Source: Aldrovandia affinis (Eukaryota > Chordata > Actinopteri > Notacanthiformes > Halosauridae). From it: DNA of 64,000 nt. This document shows, piece by piece, positions 23,888 through 36,410 of this stretch (position 1 is the first letter of the stretch; every line of letters begins with the position of its first letter). The stretch spans positions 806,001-870,000 of the forward strand of contig JAINUG010000199.1 of NCBI GenBank assembly GCA_029706075.1, in the 5' to 3' direction. The notes under the pieces are model-generated. The model saw only the letters and a program-made list of their open reading frames with translations, was not told where the DNA came from and did no database searches. A program made the position numbers and the translations under genes.

Positions 23888-24281
23888 TATTAGGTTCACG
23901 AAATTCAGAAGACCTTCAAAGTGAATAGAGAACACTTGCACCAAATGAGAAAACAGAACATACAACCAATTTTCAACAGAGTTTATTCAACCAAATGCAT
24001 TCAGGGTTCACCGCCTCCCTGCCAGGCAATGAACAAATCATTTCCGGAGAGAACACTTCTTATAGACAATAATTTAGACAAATGCTATAGCCTCGCCCAC
24101 ACCCCAGTCACAAGACTGTATTTTTCCATCTCTGGGAGAACTTCGTATCTTTTGGCAAGGCACACTGCTCTGACCTCGACTGTGGTGTTTTAGCTAGCTC
24201 TCTGCAAAAACAGTCCTAAGAAACAGTACAAGTATGTGAAGTTATTCAGAAACAATTTTTAAACACAGAATTTCTCTATCA
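23888..24281 (-). repeat. 5' LTR of the endogenous retrovirus
   Basis: 394 bp, the same length as the 3' LTR. Its inner terminus reads TA instead of TG (plus strand, 23888-23889), a mutated end. Target duplication CTTT follows at 24282-24285. Confidence 0.85.
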
Positions 24282-24285
24282 CTTT

Positions 24286-27200
24286 CTAAAATCATGGAGT
24301 TTTTGGTCAATATTGGCAAAATGTACAAGTTTATTAGTGTGTTTCACAACATGCCATATTAAAGGTCCTATACTGTGTAAACGTTCATGTTAAATTCATG
24401 TAATATTATTGGGGTTTGTTAATGCCTCTCTATAGGGAATATACATTTACAGTACATTTGTGTCTTCCTTGTAAATACCCATAATACACTGTTTTTATGC
24501 AAGGTAGGCTACACATTAAATCAATAGTGAGCCATGGGAAAAGTGCTGAAATTGGTTAATGTTTTCATATAATGCATTTCATATAATGTGTACTTATACT
24601 ACAGGTTTTATGTATGTTGTAACACTAGGACAACTTTCTGATTCATTCCAATGGTTTAATTTAAAGTTACCCTTCTCCAGCAGAATTAATGCTATTCTGG
24701 GAATTTCAGTTTAATATTTAACCTTTGAAGGATAATTTTATTTTCAGCTGGGGATCAACTTGACATATTCAATAAGCACTTGACCACCTGCAAACAGTAG
24801 CCCCAGTGGTATTAATATAAAATGTTCCTTAAGTGTGTCAGTTTGAGGGGAGTACTCTAAATATGAATGCAAATTAGTTCGTAATTGCTAGTTCCTCAAA
24901 TTGGCTGACATGAGCACCCATCTGCTGCAAGAGTGTAGTGTGCAAAGTGCTTGCTAATTAAAATATTTGAAAGTCAATTTAGAAAACTGCGATTATTAAA
25001 TGTTAATTTATGTACTTCAGCCACATTGGGAATGGAGCATGGAAATGTTGTGCTCTTTTATCAAGCCCTGTAATAGAAAATGGAAAGTAATACACCCAAT
25101 ATTTATGAGCCTTTGTCAGATTAATGACATACTACACTTATTAATGAAATAATGTGTAATTTAGCAGATTTTCAAGTGAAAACCATTCAATTTGACTTCA
25201 GATTTTATGTAGTCATAATAAAAGATGATGACATGGAAATGTGTGAGACAACATACATATGTGCTGAAATTATGGGATGGTGAACTACACAGTTTAGAAT
25301 GTTAATATTTATTATTAGAACACTTATTAGTTATTTTTCTATTGTAGTGCAGTGGTCATTGTCAGATGAATACTATCTCATGTTCAGTTAAGTGTTGGAT
25401 TCATGCAACACTGCATAGAGTTGCACAAATATTTATTGCAATAGTTCAGCACATTGCATTATTTCAATGAATGTACAATGTACAATATGGGCTGGTGAGT
25501 CAGTTACCCACTGTGAATGGGAGGTGGGGTGATATTGATCAAGTTCTCCTTTACACTTGCAAGTTTACTGATTTTCCCTTGACAAATATCAAATACCCCT
25601 ACTTTATCAAAACATTTCAGTAAAAGAGTGCCTGCACTTACATAACATGTAAAAAAGTATGCATTACATCTCCAGAACCAGTGATGCTGAAAACATCCTT
25701 TGCCATGATTCATGTCTTTAATTATTTTTTGCACATTTTAGGGATTATGTATGTTTAGGTGTTAGGTGTCAAGGATAAAACATTGTTTTCAACATTTCGT
25801 ATAGGCTGCACTAATTGGATTTACACGAGGATCAAAATAAATGATCATTTCAGTAACAAATTAATAACCAAGTTGTTTCAGGTAAGTGACTATTTTTTGC
25901 AGCCAAATACTGAATTACAAGAATGAGAGACAAACAGAAATCTATAGGCATTGGACAAATGTGAAAAATTACTGATTTGATAATTGTTATAGTTATAACT
26001 ATATTCTATAATGCATAGAATGTTGACTGTAGAATCAGTTACGTCTTTGAACAATCATCCTGGTTCTTGTGAGAGACAACAACTATTAATGTCTTGATAC
26101 ATGAAATGCAGGGCTAGAAATGAATCACTGGTTCACTGAGCTACTTTTAATACGTTTTCTAACATTTATTTCCTTGGCACTGGTAACAAGGAAGCTTCAT
26201 CTTATCCAGCCTAACAACAGAGGGCTTCCCTTACATTCAGAGAGAAAATTAAATGACCTGCTAGAATTGTGGATGATGGTTGTATTGAACAGTGATGAAA
26301 CTGTGCTCATATCTACGTCTGACAGGCTTGGACACACAGAAACCCAATTTCCCCTGTGTCACTGCTCTCATCCTTTACTATCACAAAAATCTATGCAAGA
26401 TAGCATTATTGAAATGGTACTGATATATTGATAGAAATGTATCATTGTAATGGATTATTATTATAAATCTACCACAATGTAATGACATTTAAAAAATCTG
26501 CATAATTTACATTACTGCTCTTGTTAATTGGTTTTTATTTTTGCTTTGAGAATGGGCAAATAGCACATGATGATAAAACTGCAGTAGTGGGGGGACAAAA
26601 AAATGGCCTTACCATTTAAATTGTAATAAAACCTGCACCTGAGAACAATGCATCAACAATATTCCTTCAGGAATTTATGGCCAACGTGAATTCACAGATG
26701 CAGAATGTGTCATTCCTGCACACCAGAGAAACATAGTTTGCGTCAGAATTTAAGGAGAAATTAAGTTACAGCTGGGGTATCTTTTTATGCCTCTCCTGGT
26801 TAACCCCTTGTGATGCTTCTATTTGAGTAATGCTGTCTTACCATCAAACTATCACCTTCCGTTGAGATGTTGCTGCATGTGGCATTAACCTGAAATTAAT
26901 GGCTTGATTTGACGTAAACTACAGGAAGTGTAATGCATATGATTGAGTATGCTGCATGGAGGGGGATGGAGAACAGAAATAAATAATTCATGTGCAGGCG
27001 TATGCAGTGAGGAAAACATGCTGGCGTATGCAGACGCCAATCATTGGGCAAAAAAACCAAAACCTTTGTTAGAGATATTTTGTTAAAATAAAATTCTGGG
27101 AAAAATTCCCCATGCAGCCCATGCCCAGAACATTACTAGCCATTACTCGCTTAATGTGCTGCTCATGCATGCAGTGGCATTCATTACTGATGCAAAATGT

Positions 27201-27456
27201 ATTATACACTTATAAAAAACAACAAAACTACTATGTGTAATTTTCATAGATTGTGTCACTTTCATTACTGTAATTACAGGCACCAATTACGTATAATGCC
27301 ATTTCAACAGTGCAATTTTTATTTCTGTCAGCTAACTGTAGACTTTCAAATACAACTCTTACTTTATAAGCTGGCTGACTGTTCCTGTCAACAAGGAAAT
27401 ATATATTGTGAATTGAAAGTGTTCATGATTCACTAACCCATTATTTGTACTTTTGT
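24286..27456. other. AT-rich region without a recognised gene
   Basis: About 3.2 kb of apparently unique AT-rich DNA. ORFs at 26120-26431 and 27197-27436 are short and have no family motif. No element termini seen. Cross-species comparison would be needed to detect conserved non-coding elements. Confidence 0.5.
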
Positions 27457-27965
27457 CATATATAGAGATTGTATGGCTTTCTTCAAGTTAGAGGTGTCAC
27501 TTAAGAATGTGACCTTTTTGACCTCATTAGACACGGTGTCCAATGATCCTGTTTTTGGAACAAATTAATTGACCTTTTTGACATTGTTAGACACGGTGTC
27601 CAAAATGGTGTCTAACTTCAGAGACATCTGTTTTTTGTTTTGAACCATGCGCATAGGGCTTAGACTCGTATCTTTTAAAAATCGAAACGAAAAACAAAAC
27701 CTCCAAGCACTTCGACTCAGTTCAAAACAGTTATCCAAATCACCAAAGGGTCGATACTATTCGTAGGACACCATGTATCTTAAAAATTGAAACTAAAGTA
27801 GCTAAAATAGTTTTTTTGTGTTTTTTTGTGTTAACATAGGCTAATGCCATCTTTAAAATAAAATAGCAACACACAATATGTATATTTTTAAAAATTAAAT
27901 GAAAATGGCAAGCCGATGTCTAGCCGTTTTCTTCTGGAGCTGCAGATTGCTCCATCTGCGGGGCG

Positions 27966-28002
<37 letters not shown>

Positions 28003-28345
28003 CCAACCAACGCAAAAGGTGATGTGGGTGTGTTCTCCAACGTACCAACTGCTTTGTCACAGCACTGGTTAGCACTGGTTTCTCGTTCCATGACACCTGT
28101 TTTTTTCATTAAAATGACATCGCGATTCCCACGGTATCCCATCTGAACACCAATAGTTTTCGTATGACACTTACGAAGCGGTAATTTTCTTTGAACAAGA
28201 TAATTGACCGTCTTCAAAGGATAAATGCATTCTCCATTTCAGCGGGGAAATGGCATCTGTGTTTTTAGTTAACTCACAACCTTTTGCTGAGGGGGGTAAA
28301 CACACCAAGGTACACATCTTTTTAAAAATGTTAACGAAAAAAACA
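27457..28345 (+). repeat. Left inverted arm of the foldback-like element
   Basis: Pairs with 30670-31570. It has a longer TG tract (27967-28000) than the right arm, plus an extra ~25-bp piece after it. Confidence 0.65.
27967..28000 (+). repeat. (TG)17 microsatellite
   Basis: Uninterrupted TG dinucleotides. The matching site in the opposite arm (30974-30988) has only about seven repeats. Confidence 0.9.
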
Positions 28346-28375
28346 TAAACTCAGTGGGTTAAAACATGGTTTTCC

Positions 28376-28762
28376 GGCCTCCCGCGTGGTCCAGTGGTTA
28401 CAACGTCCGACGCTGGCCACGGAGACCGGGGTTAAATTCCCCGTCTCGCCAAGTGTCGGCTCTGGCCGGGAGTGCCACCAGGGGGCGGCGATTGGCTGTC
28501 CGCCCCAGGGAGGGGGGAGGGGAGCCGACGTGACGTTCGCTGCGTATGGTGGCCCTGTAGTACCGGGTTACGGTCGACGGCCTGCAGGTGCCGTCTCGTA
28601 AGAGGCGTCATTTCGCTTCGTCACTACCGGTCACAGGACTACGGCAGCGAACTCACATTACTAGGGGGGGTTTGACGTAAAAATAGCGGGTCTAATTGGC
28701 TACCAAATTGGGATAAAATGGGATAAAATCAGAAACAAATTAAAAAACAAACAAAAAAAAAA
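28376..28762 (+). mobile_element. tRNA-derived SINE, full length
   Basis: The head GGCCTCCCGCGTGGTCCAGTGG and the GGTTAAATTCC B-box region resemble a Glu-type tRNA (A box TGGTCCAGTGG). The body has GGCTCTGGCCGGGAGTGCCA, the tail GGGATAAAATCAG and an A-rich end. It is flanked by a perfect 15-bp duplication AAAACATGGTTTTCC (28361-28375, 28763-28777). Such SINEs are copied by a LINE's reverse transcriptase. The long perfect duplication indicates a recent insertion. Confidence 0.85.
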
Positions 28763-28919
28763 AAAACATGGTTTTCCCGATGCTGTTAAGTAGCCTAGGC
28801 TATGAGAGGCCTATAGTGTTTAAGTAGGCTAATCGACTCTGTTTTCTATAATTTAGGTCACGTTTCGCGTACATTTTGTAACACTCAGACTATCTATGAA
28901 GTGAAAGAGAGGAATTACC

Positions 28920-30416
28920 TTAACCCCCTGAGGTCGACGGGAGCGGTGACGCTCCCAGCAGCAATAAAAGTATATTACTATTTCTAACTTCGCGATACTT
29001 TATCATACACATGCGACAAAAACATTGACAGAAATCTTAGAATCGCGACTTTCCGATTTGAGCACTGGCAAATCAAATGGGATTTTTTAAATTAGGTTAA
29101 TTAGACCAAAAGTAAACCTTGCTTTTTACTCTGTTTTTTACCTTTTAGTAACGTCCCCCTTCTATTGACATGGTAACTAGGTGCTAGTTTCGGGGAGGTG
29201 CGTGGGGAGGGGCGTGGGGCCATGTGTGAAAACGCTGGCGTAAACAACACAAACTGTCCCGACAATTTGAAGCAAGATTTTATACAGACATACAATTTTA
29301 TTCAAGATGGAAAGATTTTCTGCGCTGCAGTGTTTGAGAGCATTGATGGAAAGCGACGAGGACAACAACTCGTCATGTCCTGATACTGAAGAGGATTCAG
29401 AGACAGCATTTTAAATTTAGAATTTAAAAATCGTATGTAGCATCTTTTTTGTTTACGCTTGCAATCTGCCAGCAACAGTCTATGCTGATATTTATTTTAT
29501 TTCGCTTGTTTTCAAATACTCGTGAAAATATATGAATTCCGCGTCTTGTGATGCTAAACATATTCTAACATAAACCTCTTCCTGAAGAGCCAAAATGGCT
29601 GCTGCCACAAGAAGCGCTTGTCGTGAAAGGAGAAATGGTAACTCAAATATTGCTTAGCCATTTAAAATCTAAATTGTGAGTTGTTGTTTTAACTCTAAAG
29701 AGGCATGAAATCACAAAAAAAGTTTAATTGGAAGACCCTTTTTTTCCTTGGGTCTCAGGAGGATATTATGTGCATTATTGTTAGGCTGTATGACTTGTAA
29801 TATGTGGCATTCCCCTGTATATCCTACTGTAGTTTGTGTTCTGTTTTAAATAAATCTTCCAAAATGAAAAAAGCATTTTTTTCTGTCTTCTGCATGGCTC
29901 ACTGACTTGCTTACTCTGATGGCCTTTGAGAGAGATGGCCCATCTGACAGATCTTAGAGGTGTGGACAATGAATAATGAATATTCAGGTATTTAGCATTT
30001 AGCCCTCCCACAGCCTGAAATAAATGTGACCAGTTCTGATAAAAACAGGTTTTTAGCTATTTAGATCTCAGATGTGCTAAACTATTTTCACACCCTTACA
30101 TAACCAAGACCTTGATGGACAAACGCACATTGGCAAAACAATTCGTCACTATAGTTTAGTGTGTGCTTTCACAACTTTTGTGACAGCAGAAAAATTTACT
30201 ATTTTTAACTTGTGTGTTTGTAGATCTATTTACAAGCTGCATATGATACTGACTAAACTATTGATGGCATACAAATGTAGCTGTGATTGTCCTTCAAATA
30301 AAAATATCAAACACTTTGGAGTAAGTGTGTGTTAAGTTGATGAAATTGAGAAAAATATCAGACCATGCCAAAATCAAAAACCATCTCAAAGCTTAGCACG
30401 GACCTCAGAGGGTTAA
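28920..30416 (+). mobile_element. piggyBac-like element, internally deleted (copy 1)
   Basis: TTAA at 28920-28923 and 30413-30416. The inner ends are CCCCCTGAGGTC and CCCTCTGAGGTC (inverse). It keeps the 5' leader and the start of a transposase (29307) but lacks the catalytic core. The same family occurs at 60850-62440. Confidence 0.8.
29307..29414 (+). pseudogene. piggyBac transposase N-terminal fragment
   Basis: A 35-codon frame starts ATG at 29307 with a SALQCLRALMESDEDN segment and ends at TAA 29412. A short amphipathic start followed by 'ALMESD' and an acidic serine-rich stretch is typical of piggyBac transposase N-termini. The core and C-terminus are deleted here, with the sequence jumping straight to 3' non-coding DNA. 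The related copy near 61.7 kb keeps the opposite end of the protein. Confidence 0.55.
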
Positions 30417-30669
30417 ATGAAATCTCAATTTTATAGCCTGCTTTCTCATACTTTATCGTATCTTTAAAAATTGAAATGAAAAACAAAACTCCCACTGGCA
30501 AGCCGATGTTGTTTTTCTGCTGTAGGCGCTTCGACTCCAACGTTCAAAACAGTTCTTATCTTAAAACACCACGTATCTTAAAAAATTGATACTAAGGGTC
30601 GATACTATTCGTAGCTGAACACCAATAGTTTTCGTATGACACTTACGACAGTTTTTTTAGTTTCAATTT

Positions 30670-31570
30670 TTTTAAAGATGCATATCGAAAAAAAATATTA
30701 CCTTGGTGTGTTTACCCCCCTCAGCAAAAGGTTGTGAGTTAACTAAAAACACAGATGCCATTTCCCCGCTGAAATGGAGAATGCATTTATCCTTTGAAGA
30801 CGGTCAATTATCTTGTTCAAAGAAAATTACCGCTTCGTAAGTGTCATACGAAAACTATTGGTGTTCAGATGGGATACCGTGGGAATCGCGATGTCATTTT
30901 AATGAAAAAAACAGGTGTCATGGAACGAGAAACCAGTGCTAACCAGTGCTGTGACAAAGCAGTTGGTACGTTGGAGCACACACACACATCGCCGCGCAGA
31001 TGGAGCAATCTGCAGCTCCAGAAGAAGACAGCTAGACATCGGCTTGCCATTTTCATAGAATTTTTAAAAAGATATGTTGCTATTTTATTTTAAAGATGGC
31101 ATTAGCCTATGTTAACTAAAAAAAATAAAAATAAAAACCCACCTATTTTAGCTACTTTAGTTTACATTTTTAAGGTACGTGGTGTCCTATGAATAGTATC
31201 GACCCTTTGGTGATTTGTATAACTGTTTTGAACGTTAGAGTCGAACCGCTTACACCAGAAAAACAACTAGACATCGGCTTGCCAATGGGAATTTTGTTTT
31301 TCGTTTCAATTTTTAAAGATACGAGAGTCTAAGCCCTGTTTTTTTTCGGTTCAATTTTTAAAAGATACAAGTCTAAGCCCTATGCGCATTGTTCAAAACA
31401 AAAAACATTAGACAAAAAAACAGATGTCTCTGAAGTTAGACACCATTTTGGACACCGTGTCTAACGATGTCAAAAAGGTCAATTAATTTGTTCAAAAAAA
31501 AGGATCATTGGACACCGTGTCTAATAAGGTCAAAAAGAACTTGAAGAAAGCCATACAATATCTATATATG
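30670..31570 (-). repeat. Right inverted arm of the foldback-like element
   Basis: Inverse of 27457-28345 with several indels. Compared with the left arm it carries an additional block near 31230-31360 that repeats the ATACGAGAGTCTAAGCCC module. Confidence 0.65.
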
Positions 31571-32473
31571 TTGTCTTTTTTTTTTTTTTTTTTGTGACTA
31601 TTTGTATAGATAATTTTACCCTGTTCCGTGTCTAAAAGCCTCACTGAAAATGTAGGGGTCCAATGTCTACAGCTGTAAAAAATAATTATCTAGCAAAAAA
31701 AAATACATTATTTTATATTGACTGGAAAATACAACACATCTTCTTCATTGCCACTTAAAATAACTTTGTAGACTGTGGACATTGTTTAATTGTTAGTGTC
31801 TGGTAGTGTCTAAGTACTAACTGCTTCTATTGCAATATGCCCAGGGATGCTGTTGATGTCTGTTCTTTTGGCAGAAACCTCAATGCAAGCTACTTTTTCT
31901 CCCAGCTGCATCTTCGGATGTCCTTCAGATATCATTCTCAAATACATTACGATGTCTGTCAACATCTTTGTTTGTTTCTGTGTATACGTTTTGTTTTTTT
32001 GTCTCAGGAAAGAGTTGGATAGTCTCAGCAGTGCTTGTACAGTCATCAGCCAGTTAAAAGAGGACTGATGAATCCCAGTGCTTGTACAGTCATCAGCCAG
32101 TTAAAAGAGGACTGATGAATCCAGTCCATCCTTGGTTTCACCTGCCTTTGTTATGCGTCCAAGGTGCTCTGGTGCGTTGACATTTAATTTTGTCATGGGT
32201 TCACTTTTGTTCAGCTTGAATTGTGAATGCCTACTCTGTTACTGTCCCCACCCTTTGAGTCTCCCACATGTCACCTGTCAAACAGCCACTCAGGGAATCT
32301 CAAACCTCTGTGTTATTGCTTGTTATCTTCATATAGTTTGTCATGTAGTATTTCACAGCATTTACATTCAAAACCATGAAAATGACCTATTTGCTCCTTA
32401 TGCTGATCCAGCACCAATGTATACAATTACGGATACATGTATAGCGAGATTTGCACATGCCTAGTTTGTTATG
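31571..32473. other. Spacer with a 47-bp tandem duplication
   Basis: Includes a poly-T run (about 31577-31594). No recognised gene. The minus-strand 78-residue frame at 32046-31810 has no identifiable motif. Confidence 0.4.
32029..32122. repeat. Perfect 47-bp tandem duplication
   Basis: CAGTGCTTGTACAGTCATCA... begins at 32029 and again at 32076, with both units identical over 47 bp. Confidence 0.9.
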
Positions 32474-32830
32474 TGTCAGGGATGTTGTAGGTACGGAACC
32501 AAGTGCAGGCGAGAGAGAGACCCAGAATGCAGAGACGTGTTTAAGATTTTTTAATAAACTTAAACGCTGGCAGGAACGAAAGCAAAACAATGTCTGATAA
32601 GACACGTAACAATACTAATAAACAAAACAAAATGACAAACAAGCAGGAACAAACAAAACTAGTCAAACGGCAAATCCAAAACACGGAATAAACTAAACAC
32701 TGGGAATCTAAGAAAACAAACACGAATAAACAATTTCGCGAAAGGCAAGTGACACTAAGTAATAGTGGTTTCGACAAAGCAGAGCAAGATAATGTCCGAG
32801 CAACGAGCAGAGAAGGTAAGCCGGTTAAAT
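32474..32830 (-). repeat. LTR fragment, family shared with 61330-61675
   Basis: On the minus strand it aligns with 61330-61675: ATTTAACC(G/A)GCT, ACATTATCT(T/A)GC, AGATTCCCAG(T/C)GTTT and TTTGTTTGTTCCTG blocks occur in the same order. The left end is TGTCAGGGATG, and an AATAAA-like signal lies near 32553. No internal coding region follows, so it is probably part of a solo LTR. Confidence 0.55.
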
Positions 32831-32937
32831 GTCATCATTACTCACAGTCATTTCTTTAATTGGTTTTGGAAAATTGAGCATAATGGCTGTATCACTGTGC
32901 TTCTCTCAATGTGCCCGCAAGATATCCCCCACCCCTA

Positions 32938-33065
32938 AAAGGTCTGGAAATGAAACCCAAAAAACTGTTGTGAGAGATAATGCTTTGAAAAATCCAAAAA
33001 ATATGGGAAATTCACATGAGCACATTGTCTTGACTTATGCACTGAGAAGGCTTCTAACACACAAT
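32938..33065. repeat. Dispersed repeat of unknown type, copy 1
   Basis: GTCTGGAAATGAAACCCAA, AATTCACATGAGCAC and CTTGACTTATGCACTGAGAA appear here and in the same order at 41876-42015. No terminus or coding capacity seen. Confidence 0.6.
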
Positions 33066-33639
33066 GCTTTGATACCTGCTTTGCCTACAATGTTGGTCTA
33101 CTTAAAACAATGTTCTCACCGCTGGGCAGGCTGATGAGGATTCAATCAAAAATGTATTTTTGAATCAACAACCAAATAGATTATTTTCAGAAGAACGCAT
33201 AATCTTTTCATAATGTAAGAGATCATATATCTCATCATATAGATAACGCAGCTGGCTTAGATTGTTTTAGTTTTTTTATGTAACATGCTTATGACTTGAA
33301 GTGGTGGAAACACTCAATTCCTGTTGACATCATGGGAAGAAGCTTTAGCAGCAGTCAGGGAATGATGCTGCCAGGTCATCAATCCCACTGGCCCCATCAC
33401 AGATTTTCTGTTTTATTTTACAAGGTCGTCAGTGGATTAAAGCAACAGGACTGGGTGCTGTAAAAAATGTACATGCACTCAAGGACGTTTCAACCACTCT
33501 GTCTTGTTAAATTTATTATGACTTGATAATTCTGAAAACCATATTCTGACATTTATGGTTCCATTTGTTGGTGGGATTCTATATGCTATATTCTATATGT
33601 TACCTCTGGGGTCTCAAAAACAGCTGTGGAAGACAATTC

Positions 33640-34016
33640 AAGATACTGCCCTTGGTCAGGACTGCAGAATCACTGGCCATCTTCTGCAAGACACTCAAAA
33701 CCCACCTCTTCAGACTCCACTGCCACTGAAATATGTACATTTAACTAATTGTCATCACCACTGCTTAAATGTTTAATACTGCACTTCGTAATATGTATCC
33801 ATGTTTAAAACTGTCTAACTAAAAAATCTACTAACCTTTTCTTTCCCTGTGTTACAGGTATGGTATGCAGCTGTCAACAATTATGTCTATTGCTGTATTA
33901 CCCTACTGATCCCTTGTGCGAACAATAATAATATGATAATCATACCATGTATTAATGCACATCTTGTAAGTCGCTCTGGATAAGAGTGTCTGCTAAATGC
34001 TTAAAATGTCAATGTA
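33640..34016 (+). mobile_element. L2-type LINE, 3' end
   Basis: The last codons of the reverse-transcriptase ORF are readable (VRTAESLAIF...LKTHLFRLH, then stop near 33730). About 230 bp of 3' UTR follow, and then the tail GTAAGTCGCTCTGGATAAG...TCTGCTAAATG, shared by teleost L2 LINEs and their SINE partners. It is 5'-truncated, as usual for LINE insertions. Confidence 0.7.
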
Positions 34017-34837
34017 ATACTAATTCGGAACCAAACTGAAACTACTCACACAATAAACTAATTCTAAGCTCCAAATGCAAATTCAGGTTTTGACTCGAAT
34101 TACTTGAGCATTTTGTCAGAATAAGTCATCCTCAAATAGATCTGTTCTAACTGGTATGACTCAATAAAGAGGACAGTTGATGTCTCTGTATAATTATAGT
34201 CACTTGTACTTGAGCGATTACTAAGAACATATGATTGTCTATCAAAGTTTATTTCTTTGTTGTTATATTCTGAAGCATTCATTTGAGACAATACCATATG
34301 CCTACATTTAATTTGCTATTGCCAACATTATTCAAAAATGGGAGGAAGCCATGTCATCGCATGGATCAACTTAATGGAAATGTATGGTCTCCCCAAAACA
34401 AGCAAACAAAAACATCGTTTGTTATTATTCATGATCTAGGCCACTTGTATTGTGGCTTATATCCTTAATGTAAAGTATGTGTGTATTATTTTCTTTGTAT
34501 AATTAAATATGTAATAAGAACATAAAATGATCTCATCCTTGACATTTTGTGGCAGGGACAATAATAGGACAAGCTTTTAACTTGCAAGAAGGGGTACGTT
34601 TTCTACATAATAAATGTATTACCCTGAAGATGATAACTAATTAATATGAGCATGGCATGACAGTGATTATTATAGATTATACTGGATTGTGCATGACTGA
34701 AATCTAAATTGTCCTGATGATAAGTAAACTTGATGGCTGCTTAGTTGTAGAGTATATAAACTACTTAATGAGATTGAAAGTTGAAAAATGCATAATCTCT
34801 TATGTTAACCTTTTTATTTATTTTTATTTTTTAACGA

Positions 34838-35130
34838 TCACTCGGTCAGGACCGCGGAATCACTGGCCATTTTCCGCAAGAGACTCAAAACCCACCTCTT
34901 CAGACTCCACTACCCCTGACTCTATACATTTTTAGTAATTGTCATCACCACTGCTTTCATGTTTAATACCGCATTTTGTAATTTGTATTTATGTTGATGA
35001 CTGTCCAAAAGTTTTTTTTTTTTAATCTAACGGTATGCAGCTGTTAACGATTATGTCTATTACTGTATTACTACACTAATCTCATTGCATGAACTCACTT
35101 GTCCTATATTGAGGGTTTTTGAGAGCACCA
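34838..35130 (+). mobile_element. L2-type LINE, 3' end, second copy
   Basis: The same ORF ending (RTAESLAIFRKRLKTHLF, stop near 34919) and the same 3' UTR blocks as 33640-33900, but without the terminal tail. About 80% similar to the first copy by eye. Confidence 0.65.
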
Positions 35131-36400
<1,270 letters not shown>

Positions 36401-36410
36401 TTTTTTTTTT

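Larger units (their letters stand above)
10515..24281 (-). mobile_element. Endogenous retrovirus (gammaretrovirus-like), interrupted by a BEL/Pao element
   Basis: Two 394-bp LTRs (10515-10908 and 23888-24281) differ at only about five positions. The provirus is flanked by a 4-bp duplication CTTT (10511-10514 and 24282-24285), the size usual for gamma-type retroviruses. Order on the minus strand: 5' LTR, proline-tRNA primer site, long leader, gag remnant, pol remnant with YVDD, RNase H and integrase, env remnant, 3' LTR. Without the 7.7-kb BEL/Pao insertion it is about 6.0 kb, shorter than a complete provirus. Protease and the first part of reverse transcriptase are missing. All coding parts are broken. 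Confidence 0.85.
27457..31570. mobile_element. Foldback-like element with long inverted arms
   Basis: Left arm about 27457-28345 and right arm about 30670-31570 are inverted copies. Shared blocks include CATATATAGA at the outer ends, ATTGTATGGCTTTCTTCAAG, two GACACGGTGTCCAA blocks, GCATAGGGCTTAGAC and AGGGTCGATACTATTC. TTGT occurs directly outside both ends, a possible 4-bp target duplication. Modules such as TATCTTTAAAAATTGAAA recur inside the arms and between 30430 and 30660. No transposase is present. The centre holds a SINE and a piggyBac derivative. Long arms with internal subrepeats resemble foldback elements; the superfamily is unknown. Confidence 0.6.

Noticed and set aside
24286-27456. 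A hidden host gene in the largest repeat-poor block
   Set aside because: Only short frames without motifs; sequence alone gives no support.
28376-28450. A Glu-type tRNA gene
   Set aside because: It is the head of a SINE with body, tail and target duplication; the cloverleaf is degraded.
27888-31093. A 60-residue protein conserved between the two foldback arms
   Set aside because: The arms are nearly identical inverted copies, so any frame would be shared. There is no recognised motif, no start context, and indels change the rest of the frame.
31810-32046. 78-residue minus-strand frame as a host exon
   Set aside because: No splice sites in agreement, no recognised domain, next to repeats.
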